Of a stretch of 64,000 nt of DNA, positions 35,796 to 43,026 are shown piece after piece. This DNA comes from Sphingopyxis fribergensis. Its GTDB lineage: Bacteria; Pseudomonadota; Alphaproteobacteria; Sphingomonadales; Sphingomonadaceae. Each line of letters starts with the position of its first letter. Within the stretch, counting starts at the first letter, position 1. The stretch spans positions 93,501-157,500 of the forward strand of contig NZ_CP009122.1 in the NCBI RefSeq assembly GCF_000803645.1, written 5' to 3'. A program made the position numbers and the translations under genes. Under the pieces are notes generated by a model. That model did no database searches. It was not told where the DNA came from and saw nothing but the letters and a program-made list of their open reading frames with translations.

Positions 35796-35886
35796 GTCCG
35801 CGCCAGATAGGCATGATCGGCGCGTTTGCCAGCCATTTTCGCGCGCACCCCCTGTTAATCGCGCCCGTGGCCCCTATAAAAGCAAT

Positions 35887-37047
35887 ATGAACGACAAGAT
35901 TGACGGCAGCATGGATCGCCGCAGCCCGAGGGGATTGCGGCAATTTTTCGATTCGATCAGCCAGATGGCGAACAGCCCGTGGGGCAGCCCCGGCAAGGGC
36001 GATGACGACGGGAAGGGCGACGGCAAGCGTCCCGGCCCGCGGAACCCGTGGGTCACCCCCGATCCGGCCGACCAGCGGCGCGCGCAAAAACCGCGCGGCC
36101 CCTCGGCGCTCGACGAATTGCTGCGCAAGGGGCGCGGCGGTTTCGGTGGCGGCGGTTCGGGCGGCGGAAGCCAGTTCGATTTCGGCGATTCGGCAAAGCT
36201 CTGGAAGTGGGTGGTGCTTGCCCTCGTCGTTGCGTGGGTGCTGTTCTCCTCCTTCCACATCGTGCCGCCCGAAAAGGAAGGCGTGATCACCCGCCTCGGC
36301 AGCTACTCGCGCACCGTCGGCCCCGGCGTGAAACTGACCTGGCCCGCGCCGATCGAGCGCATTCGGCTCGAGGACGTCCGTGCGATCCGCACGATGGCGA
36401 TCGGCTCGCCCAATGCCACCGACGAGAATTTCGTGCTGACCCGCGACCAGAGCATCGTCGACCTTGCCTATGAGGTCCGCTGGTCGGTGCGCGATCCCGA
36501 ACTCTTCTTCTTCCAGCTCGCCGATCCCGAAGGCACGATCCGCGAAGTCGCGGAAAGCGCGATGCGCGCCACGGTTGCGAACTTCGACCTCGTCCAGGCG
36601 ATCGGCCCCGGCCGCGTCGAGATCGAGGCGCAGGTCCAGCAGCGCATGCAGGAATTGCTCAACCAATATCGCGCCGGCGTGATGATCCAGGGCATCGCGA
36701 TCCGCCAGGTCGACCCGCCGAGCCAGGTCGACGAAGCCTTCAAGGAAGTCACCGCGGCGCGGCAGGAACGCGAATCGGCGATCAACCTCGCGCGCGCCTA
36801 TCAGCAGCAGGTGCTCGAACGCGCGCGCGGCGACACATCGGCGTTCGACCAGATCTATGCGCAATATCAGCTGGCGCCCGAAGTGACGCGCAAGCGCCTC
36901 TATTATGAAACGATGGAGAATGTGTTGTCGAACGTCGACAAGACCGTTGTCGAAGCGCGCGGGGTGACCCCCTATCTGCCGCTCAATGAAGTGCAGAGGC
37001 GGATTCCCGCCACGCCGCCTGCCGCTGCGACGAAGGGAGGCGAATGA
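35887..37047 (+). CDS. hflK: HflK, membrane protease modulator
   Basis: 386 residues. The start is ATG 35887; the longer open frame to 35440 overlaps mrp on the other strand and is not used. A Gly/Asp/Pro-rich N-terminal tail (about 1-95) precedes one membrane helix (about 100-120, LWKWVVLALVVAWVLF) and the SPFH/prohibitin domain (about 120-330). With HflC it forms a large cage around FtsH in the inner membrane and modulates membrane protein turnover. Its stop overlaps the hflC start region (ATGA), and degP follows, making a protein quality-control cluster. Confidence 0.95.
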   Translation: MNDKIDGSMDRRSPRGLRQFFDSISQMANSPWGSPGKGDDDGKGDGKRPGPRNPWVTPDPADQRRAQKPRGPSALDELLRKGRGGFGGGGSGGGSQFDFGDSAKLWKWVVLALVVAWVLFSSFHIVPPEKEGVITRLGSYSRTVGPGVKLTWPAPIERIRLEDVRAIRTMAIGSPNATDENFVLTRDQSIVDLAYEVRWSVRDPELFFFQLADPEGTIREVAESAMRATVANFDLVQAIGPGRVEIEAQVQQRMQELLNQYRAGVMIQGIAIRQVDPPSQVDEAFKEVTAARQERESAINLARAYQQQVLERARGDTSAFDQIYAQYQLAPEVTRKRLYYETMENVLSNVDKTVVEARGVTPYLPLNEVQRRIPATPPAAATKGGE

Positions 37048-37898
37048 TGTTTAATTCGCTGTTCCAGAACCCGATGCGGCTGCTGTTCGGCGCCGTCATC
37101 CTTCTCGTCATCCTGTCGCAATCGCTGGCGATCGTGCCCGAGGACAAGCAGGCGCTGATCCTGCGCTTCGGCGAGATCGAGCGCACGGTGAACCGCTACA
37201 AGCCGAACGAGGAATTCGGCCGTTCGGGCGCCGGCCTTGTCCTGCGCGTGCCGTTCACCGACGGCATCCAATATATCGACAAGCGCATCCTCGGCGTGAA
37301 CATGGAGCGCCAGCAGGTGCTCTCGACCGACCAGCAGCGCTTGCAGGTCGACGCTTTTGCGCGCTTCCGCATTACCAACCCGGTGCGCATGTACACCGCG
37401 ATCCGGACCGAGGATAAATTGCAGGCGCAGCTCGCGACGATCCTCGGTTCGTCGCTGCGCAACGAGCTGGGCAAGCGCACCTTTGCCACCCTGCTGTCGC
37501 CCGAGCGCGGCGCGGTGATGGACAATATCCAGGTCGCGCTGAACCGCGAAGCGCAGAAATATGGCGCCGAGATCATCGATGTGCGGATCAAGCGCGCCGA
37601 CCTTCCCGAAGGCGCGACGCTCGAGGCGGCGTACAACCGCATGCGCACCGCGCGCCAGCAGGAAGCGATCTCGATCCGCGCCGAAGGGCAGAAGGAAGCG
37701 CAAATCATCCGCGGCAGCGCCGATGGCGAAGCGGCGCGCATCTATGCCGCCAGCTTTGGCAAGGATCCCGAATTCTATGATTTCTACCGGGCGATGCAGA
37801 GCTATCGGCAGACCTTCCTCGGCGAAAACAACCAGGGCGGGACGTCGATCATCATGTCGCCGGACAATGAATATCTGAAACGGTTCAGCGGCGGTTGA
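37047..37898 (+). CDS. hflC: HflC, membrane protease modulator
   Basis: 283 residues from ATG 37047; ATG 37044, which overlaps the hflK stop, is possible, but GGGAGG at 37035-37040 is better spaced for 37047. An N-terminal membrane helix (LLFGAVILLVILSQSLAIV) is followed by an SPFH domain with EDKQALILRFGEIERTVNRY, DVRIKRADLPEGA and a coiled coil (MRTARQQEAISIRAEGQKEA, about 190-215). It partners with HflK in the cage that controls FtsH. Tight coupling to hflK keeps the subunits equal. Confidence 0.95.
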   Translation: MFNSLFQNPMRLLFGAVILLVILSQSLAIVPEDKQALILRFGEIERTVNRYKPNEEFGRSGAGLVLRVPFTDGIQYIDKRILGVNMERQQVLSTDQQRLQVDAFARFRITNPVRMYTAIRTEDKLQAQLATILGSSLRNELGKRTFATLLSPERGAVMDNIQVALNREAQKYGAEIIDVRIKRADLPEGATLEAAYNRMRTARQQEAISIRAEGQKEAQIIRGSADGEAARIYAASFGKDPEFYDFYRAMQSYRQTFLGENNQGGTSIIMSPDNEYLKRFSGG

Positions 37899-38028
37899 TG
37901 CGGCCGGCTGCCGGCTGAACGGAACAGGCAGGCGCTGTTCATGTTCAATCGCCGTTCAGCCAGTTCGCCGCAGATAGCCGCGGCCGGGGCAGATAAGTTT
38001 TTTTCGAGAACGAAAAGGAATTTCGATC
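37899..38028 (+). promoter_or_regulatory. hflC-degP intergenic region with GTTCA repeats
   Basis: A perfect inverted repeat GGCTGAACGG (37913-37922) / CCGTTCAGCC (37952-37961) is separated by 29 nt, and GTTCA-like units recur about every 8-11 nt (37938, 37944, 37955). The loop is too long for a normal terminator, so regulator binding or a structured leader for degP is more likely. Confidence 0.4.
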
Positions 38029-39522
38029 GTGCGTTATGTTTATGGCATCACTTCGGCCTTGCTGGCGGGTGGCACCGCGCTGGCGCTGGTCACCCAGTCC
38101 CCCGTCGGGGCGCAGGTCGCGCAAAATGAGAAGAGCGAAATCGCCAAGGTCGTGCCGCGTTCGGGCGCGCCCGAAAGCTTCGCTGACCTGGTCGAGCAGC
38201 TCCAGCCCGCAGTGGTCAACATCTCGACCAAACAGGAAGTCACGCTCGGCGTCCGGCTCAACCCCTTCGCCGGCACGCGTGAGCCGATCACGCAGGAACA
38301 GCAGGGCGGCGGATCGGGATTCCTGATTTCGGCCGACGGCTATATCGTCACCAACAACCACGTCATCTCGGGCGGTCCGCGCGGCGAAGAAGTGAACCAG
38401 GTCACGGTGACGCTGACCAACCAGAAGGAATATAAGGCGACGATCGTCGGCCGCGACGTCGCATCCGACCTCGCGCTGCTCAAGATAGAGGCGAGCGGTC
38501 TGCCGTTCGTCAAGTTCGCCGACAGCAGCACCGCGCGCGTCGGCGACTGGGTCGTTGCGATCGGCAATCCGCTCGGGCTCGGCTCGACGGTGACCGCGGG
38601 CATCATCTCGGCGGTGCAACGCAACATCGGCACCGGCACCGCCTATGACCGCTATATTCAAACCGATACTGCGATCAACCGCGGCAACTCGGGCGGTCCG
38701 TTGTTCGATCTGAGCGGGAATGTCGTCGGGATCAACAATATGCTGATCTCGCCCGTCGGCGCGAACATCGGCGTCAACTTCGCCATTCCCGCCGATGCGG
38801 CTATTCCCGTGATCAACGCGCTGCGCGCCGGCGAAAAGGTTCAGCGCGGCTATCTTGGCATCGGCATCGCGCCCGTCGACGAGGATCTCGCGGCGGCGCT
38901 CGGCCTGCCCAAGGACCGCGGCGAATTCATCCAGCGCGTCGAACCCGATCAGGCGGGTCAAAAGGCGGGCCTGAAGCGCGGCGACGTCGTGACCAAGGTC
39001 AACGGCAAGGACGTCACGCCGCAGCAGACGCTGTCGTACATCGTGTCGAACACCAAGCCTGGCACGCGCATTCCGCTCGAAATCATTCGTGACGGCAAGA
39101 CGATGACGATCCAGACCGTCGTCGGAACGCGTCCGCCCGAGGAAACGCTGACCGGCAGCAATTTCGATCCCGAAGAAGAACAGACGGTTCCCGAGGATCC
39201 GACGGGCGCCGCCGACAAGGCGATCCAGGAAGAGTTGGGACTGTCGGTGCAGGTGGTGACGCCCGAAATCGCGCGCGCGGTCGGGGTCGACGCCGGCACC
39301 AAGGGGCTCGTGGTCGGTGCGGCATCGGCGAACAGCGACGCGGGCCGCAAAGGCCTGCGCCGGGGCGACGTGATCCTTAGCGCCAACCGCACGCCGGTCA
39401 CGACGAGCGAGGCGCTGGCCAAGGCGGTCGCCGACGCGAAAAAGGCGGGCCGCGATGCGGTGCTGCTCGAAATCCTGCGCCGCGGCGGGCCGTCGGCCTT
39501 CGTCGCGATCCGCGTGAAATAG
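38029..39522 (+). CDS. degP: DegP/HtrA (Do-family) periplasmic serine protease
   Basis: 497 residues, starting at GTG 38029 behind AAAAGGAA. The signal peptide ends near GAQVAQ (about residue 28-30). The trypsin-like domain holds the triad His111 (TNNHV), Asp147 (SDLALL) and Ser221 (GNSGGP), with a Q-rich LA-loop-like insert around 85-95. Two PDZ domains follow, at about 275-370 (RGYLGIGIAPVDEDLAAALG) and about 405-490. The enzyme degrades or refolds damaged envelope proteins in the periplasm. It lies downstream of hflKC on the same strand and ends before a clear terminator. Confidence 0.95.
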   Translation: MRYVYGITSALLAGGTALALVTQSPVGAQVAQNEKSEIAKVVPRSGAPESFADLVEQLQPAVVNISTKQEVTLGVRLNPFAGTREPITQEQQGGGSGFLISADGYIVTNNHVISGGPRGEEVNQVTVTLTNQKEYKATIVGRDVASDLALLKIEASGLPFVKFADSSTARVGDWVVAIGNPLGLGSTVTAGIISAVQRNIGTGTAYDRYIQTDTAINRGNSGGPLFDLSGNVVGINNMLISPVGANIGVNFAIPADAAIPVINALRAGEKVQRGYLGIGIAPVDEDLAAALGLPKDRGEFIQRVEPDQAGQKAGLKRGDVVTKVNGKDVTPQQTLSYIVSNTKPGTRIPLEIIRDGKTMTIQTVVGTRPPEETLTGSNFDPEEEQTVPEDPTGAADKAIQEELGLSVQVVTPEIARAVGVDAGTKGLVVGAASANSDAGRKGLRRGDVILSANRTPVTTSEALAKAVADAKKAGRDAVLLEILRRGGPSAFVAIRVK

Positions 39523-39547
39523 GCTTCGGCTTCTCACCCATCAATCG

Positions 39548-39580
39548 GGGCGCCGCACCTTCGGGTCCGGCGCCCTTTTT
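39548..39580 (+). terminator. Intrinsic terminator after degP
   Basis: Arms GGGCGCCG (39548-39555) and CGGCGCCC (39568-39575) with a 12-nt loop, followed directly by TTTTTGTTT. It is 26 nt downstream of the degP stop. Confidence 0.85.
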
Positions 39581-39642
39581 GTTTGCCTCGTGCCGCCCAT
39601 GTTCATACTATGTTCCCATAACAACGAGTCGGGAGAATGATG

Positions 39643-40011
39643 ATGATTGGCTATGTGACGCTGGGCACGAAGGATCTCGCCAAGGCGGCGGAATTTTATG
39701 ACGCGATTGCCGCCGAACTCGACACGCCGCGCATGATGGAATTCGACGGCTTCATCGCCTGGGGCAAGCCGGGCGGCGGCGCGGGCATCGGGCTGACCAA
39801 GCCCTTCGACGGCAATGTTGCAACGGTCGGCAACGGCGTGATGGTCGCGCTCGAGGCAAAGGACAAGGACCAGGTCCACCGCCTCCACGAGATCGCGCTG
39901 GCGCATGGCGGCAGCTGCGAAGGCCCCCCGGGACCGCGCGGCGAAGGCTTTTACGCGGGCTATTTCCGCGACCCCGACGGCAACAAGCTCAACGCCTTCA
40001 TCATGGGATGA
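39643..40011 (+). CDS. VOC-family (glyoxalase/bleomycin resistance-like) protein
   Basis: 122 residues from ATG 39643; two in-frame ATGs just upstream (39637, 39640) are possible, but GGGAG at 39631-39635 is best spaced for the third. The beta-alpha-beta-beta-beta VOC motif is clear: MIGYVTLGTKDLAKAAEFYD at the start and GEGFYAGYFRDPDGNKLNAF at the end, where a Glu or His metal ligand would sit. These metal-dependent proteins act in detoxification or ring cleavage. The exact substrate is unknown. It stands alone between the degP terminator and repeats. Confidence 0.9.
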   Translation: MIGYVTLGTKDLAKAAEFYDAIAAELDTPRMMEFDGFIAWGKPGGGAGIGLTKPFDGNVATVGNGVMVALEAKDKDQVHRLHEIALAHGGSCEGPPGPRGEGFYAGYFRDPDGNKLNAFIMG

Positions 40012-40058
40012 GCGGGCGCGCGCGGAACGTCGGTTTTGGGGTGGGGAGCGGACATTCC

Positions 40059-40079
40059 CCCTCTCCCAAGGGGAGAGGG
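40059..40079 (+). terminator. Hairpin after the VOC gene
   Basis: Perfect 9-bp arms CCCTCTCCC / GGGAGAGGG around an AAG loop, followed by CTTTAT. The U-run is weak; it may end VOC transcription or be another repeat-derived palindrome. Confidence 0.45.
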
Positions 40080-40114
40080 CTTTATGGCCGCAACCGGTCG
40101 TTTCCCGCCACTTC

Positions 40115-40184
40115 GTCATCCCGGACCTGATCCGGGATCCACGGCGGCGCTGAAGTCATGGACCCCGGATCAGGTCCGGGGTGA
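40115..40184. repeat. REP-like palindrome, family 2, copy 1
   Basis: Inverted arms starting GTCATCCCGGACCTGATCC and ending GGATCAGGTCCGGGGTGAC. The same family occurs at 57116-57188, and a fragment at 42947-42974. It is a common alphaproteobacterial intergenic repeat. Confidence 0.8.
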
Positions 40185-40197
40185 CGATGAGGGGGAT

Positions 40198-40327
40198 ATC
40201 CTCCCTGTCGCAGCGATGGGGGGGGGGCGCCGCGAAGCGGTGGTGGAGGGGCTGCGATGGTGCGCCATTAGCCCCTCCGTCAGCGCTTCGCGCTGCCACC
40301 TCCCCATGGCTCCGCCACAGGGAGGAT
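40198..40327. repeat. Interspersed palindromic repeat, family 1, copy 2
   Basis: Bounded by ATCCTCCCTGT and ACAGGGAGGAT, with internal CAGCGCTTCGCGCTG-type hairpins. The right part matches the element at 20770-20880 in reverse orientation almost base for base. Confidence 0.8.
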
Positions 40328-40355
40328 TTATGGCAACGATTGCTCGAAACCGGCC

Positions 40356-40910
40356 TCACGCTTCCCGCAGCAAGGGCCAATGCTCCAGCCATTTTTTGGA
40401 TTTCCGTCGCTCGTCGTAAACGGCGCGCTTCAGGTCCACGAAAGACGACGTCGGACGCAGGATCAAGCCGAACAGATCGTCGGCGCCCAGCGGCGCGGCA
40501 ACCTCGCAATGGTCGGCATCATAGCGTCGCGCCGCAACGGCGGTTGCTGTCTCGGGCCAATGGCGCATCGCATCGGCGGCGGAAGCATAGGGCGGGTCGC
40601 CGTTGCGGATGTGCATGCGCGCCTGGTTCTTGACCGACCAGACGACCGAGGGCGCGATCGCCGCCAGCCGCGCCTCGTGGAGCCGATCGAGCGCCGGGTC
40701 GATTCGGTCGGGGTCGTACCAGATCACGTCGACATCGCGATCGGGCGGTGACGGCGGGCGCTGGTGCCGATGATCCCAGACCGCGTTTCTGACAAAACCG
40801 GCTGCGATCCAGCAGTCGGGCAGTTCGAGCGCCGCAACCGCGCCGAGCAGGTACCAGCGAAGCCGGTCGGCGCGCAGAATAGAAATGATATCGGCCTCGG
40901 CTGCGCTCAT
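40356..40910 (-). CDS. Nucleotidyltransferase-like protein (DUF925 type)
   Basis: 184 residues from ATG 40910; a longer frame starts at 41012, and neither start has a strong ribosome binding site. The N-terminal part has WIAAGFVRNAVWDHRHQ followed by PPDRDVDVIWYDPD, the paired acidic motif (D.DV) of the minimal nucleotidyltransferase fold, and the C-terminus has GADDLFGLILRPT. DUF925 proteins are of unknown substrate. It may act in RNA or small-molecule adenylylation. It is isolated between repeats and a divergent ATPase gene. Confidence 0.8.
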   Translation of the reverse strand: MSAAEADIISILRADRLRWYLLGAVAALELPDCWIAAGFVRNAVWDHRHQRPPSPPDRDVDVIWYDPDRIDPALDRLHEARLAAIAPSVVWSVKNQARMHIRNGDPPYASAADAMRHWPETATAVAARRYDADHCEVAAPLGADDLFGLILRPTSSFVDLKRAVYDERRKSKKWLEHWPLLREA

Positions 40911-41315
40911 CTGCGGGAAGATAGCGCGCCGGGCCGTGTCTGAATATGGCCGCGGCGACGGTTCCTTCGGCTGGCGGGCAGCGACAGCGGCTTTCCTACA
41001 ATATCGCGCCATGATCTATGCTGCCGGATGACTCGATCCGACACCCTTGCCGTCGCGCCCCTATCGCGTTTGGGCACCGACCGTGCGATCCGCCAAAGCC
41101 ACACAAGACATATGTCTCGTCCGTGCATGCGGGGTTTTTGTGGCGTTAGCGCCGGCGGCTGCAACTCTGCCGTGCCGTCGCGCGACGCGAATTCCGAGTG
41201 AAGTTCGGCAGTTTTGGGCCGTTTTCCGCTTTTGGCCTCGGCGCCGGTTTGCCGATTGCCTGGACTCTCCCGCCGCTCTAACTTCGACGCAGCATTTCAA
41301 GGTGGAGGATAGCGG
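40911..41315. other. Divergent intergenic region, no gene seen
   Basis: This lies between the divergent nucleotidyltransferase and DUF853 genes. I see no convincing reading frame, RNA family or strong palindrome; both promoters must lie here. The right end carries the GGAGG of the DUF853 gene. Confidence 0.4.
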
Positions 41316-42911
41316 GTGAGCGACGGCAGTACGGCAAGCGAAATCTATATCGGTCTTGGCGGGGGCGGCGCTGCCGACGGGCCGCGCCAGTCGCTCGTGC
41401 TCAAGCGCGCGAACCGTCACGGGCTGATCGCTGGTGCGACGGGCACGGGCAAGACGGTGACCTTGCAGGGCCTCGCTGAGGGCTTTTCGGCGGCCGGCGT
41501 CCCGGTATTCGTCGCCGATGTGAAGGGCGACCTTGCCGGCATGGCGATGGCGGGCAGCCCGACGGCGAAGGTCCATGAACCCTTTTCGAAACGCGCCGCC
41601 GAGATTGGCGATACCGACTGGGCGTATCGCGACAATCCGGTGATCTTCTGGGACCTGTTCGGCGAGCAGGGGCATCCTGTCCGCACGACGATTTCCGAAA
41701 TGGGCCCGTTGCTGCTCGCGCGGCTGATGGGGCTCAACGAGGTGCAGGAAGGCGTGCTCGCAATTGCGTTTCGCGTCGCCGACGAACAGAATCTGCTGCT
41801 GCTCGATCTGGGCGATTTGCAGGCGATGCTCGTCTGGTGCGCTGAAAACGACGACGAACTCACGACCAAATATGGCAATGTGTCGAAGGCGACCGTCGGC
41901 ACGATCCAGCGGCAATTGCTGACGCTCGAAAGCCAGAGCGGCGCCAATTTCTTCGGCGAACCCGCGCTCGATATCATGGACATGATCCGCACCGACGAAA
42001 ATGGCCGCGGCTATGTGAACATTCTCGCCGCCGACAAGTTGATGGCGAGCCCGAAACTCTATGCGACCTTCCTGCTCTGGATGCTGAGCGAGATGTTCGA
42101 GACGCTTCCCGAGGTCGGCGATCCCGACAAGCCGAAGCTCGTTTTCTTCTTCGACGAGGCGCACCTGTTGTTCGACGATGCGCCGCCCGCGCTGACCGAA
42201 AAGATCGAACAGGTCGTGCGCCTGATCCGTTCAAAGGGCGTCGGCGTCTATTTCGTCACGCAAAACCCGATCGACGTCCCCGAAACGATCGCGGGCCAGC
42301 TCGGCAACCGCGTCCAGCACGCGCTCCGCGCCTTCACCCCCCGCGACCAGAAAGCGGTGAAGGCGGCCGCCGAAACCTTCCGCCCGAACCCCAAGATCGA
42401 TGTCGCGCGCGAGATTACCGAACTCAAGGTCGGCGAGGCGCTGGTGTCGCTGCTGATGCCCGACGGCGCCCCGTCGCCGGTCGAACGCACTTTGATCAAG
42501 CCGCCCTGCTCGCGCGCGGGGCCGCTCGACGCCAAGGAGCGCGCGATCATCAAGTCGATCTCGCCCGTCGAGGGCAAATATGACACCGCCGTCGACCGCG
42601 AGAGCGCCGAGGAACTGCTCGCCGCCAAGGCCGAGCAGGCGCAGGCTGCTGCGATCGAGGCGAAGGCGCAGGCCGAAGCCGACAAGCAGGCCGCGATCGC
42701 CGCCAAGGAAGAGGCGAAGCGCAAAGCGGCCGAGGAGCGCGAGCGGCTGCGGCTCGAAAAGGCCGCCGCGCGCGAGGCCGCGAAACCGAGCTTCGCCGAA
42801 AAGATGGTGCAATCGGCGGCGCGCTCGGCAGCGACCAATCTCGGCCGACAGGTCGCGGGCAAGTTCGGCGGCCAGTTGATGCGCGGGATATTGGGCAGCC
42901 TGTTCAAGTGA
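41316..42911 (+). CDS. DUF853 HerA-like ATPase
   Basis: 531 residues from GTG 41316, with GGAGG 7-9 nt upstream. The N-terminal HerA/FtsK-type P-loop GATGTGKT is at 40-47, Walker B is [15 protein letters not shown] at about 272-286, and [20 protein letters not shown] supplies the sensor region. The C-terminal 120 residues form an Ala/Glu/Lys-rich coiled coil (about 425-490) with a basic, glycine-containing tail. These proteins are hexameric DNA-translocase-like ATPases of unknown role. The coiled coil suggests a partner or membrane contact. It is monocistronic and convergent with the aminopeptidase gene. Confidence 0.9.
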   Translation: MSDGSTASEIYIGLGGGGAADGPRQSLVLKRANRHGLIAGATGTGKTVTLQGLAEGFSAAGVPVFVADVKGDLAGMAMAGSPTAKVHEPFSKRAAEIGDTDWAYRDNPVIFWDLFGEQGHPVRTTISEMGPLLLARLMGLNEVQEGVLAIAFRVADEQNLLLLDLGDLQAMLVWCAENDDELTTKYGNVSKATVGTIQRQLLTLESQSGANFFGEPALDIMDMIRTDENGRGYVNILAADKLMASPKLYATFLLWMLSEMFETLPEVGDPDKPKLVFFFDEAHLLFDDAPPALTEKIEQVVRLIRSKGVGVYFVTQNPIDVPETIAGQLGNRVQHALRAFTPRDQKAVKAAAETFRPNPKIDVAREITELKVGEALVSLLMPDGAPSPVERTLIKPPCSRAGPLDAKERAIIKSISPVEGKYDTAVDRESAEELLAAKAEQAQAAAIEAKAQAEADKQAAIAAKEEAKRKAAEERERLRLEKAAAREAAKPSFAEKMVQSAARSAATNLGRQVAGKFGGQLMRGILGSLFK

Positions 42912-42946
42912 CGGCAGGAGACGGCAGGATTAGCCCTCCCCCAAAT

Positions 42947-42974
42947 CGTCACCCCGGTCTTCGCCAGGATGACG
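42947..42974. repeat. Fragment of REP family 2
   Basis: CGTCACCCCGG ... CCAGGATGACG, a short arm-loop-arm remnant of the family seen at 40115 and 57116, between two convergent genes where it can act as a terminator. Confidence 0.5.
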
Positions 42975-43026
42975 ATAGAGAGCCGCAAGGATAAGGCCAC
43001 GATGATGACGCAGCGCTGGCTCCTGC

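Larger units (their letters stand above)
40012..40355. other. Repeat-filled intergenic stretch
   Basis: This gap contains a hairpin at 40059-40079, a REP-like element at 40115-40184 and a copy of repeat family 1 at 40198-40327. No gene is supported; apparent reading frames here only run through the repeats. Confidence 0.7.

Noticed and set aside
37921..37945. EcfG-type promoter (GGAAC then CGTT) before degP
   Set aside because: GGAAC is present, but the spaced partner is TGTT rather than CGTT, and GGAAC lies within the inverted repeat; too weak to claim.
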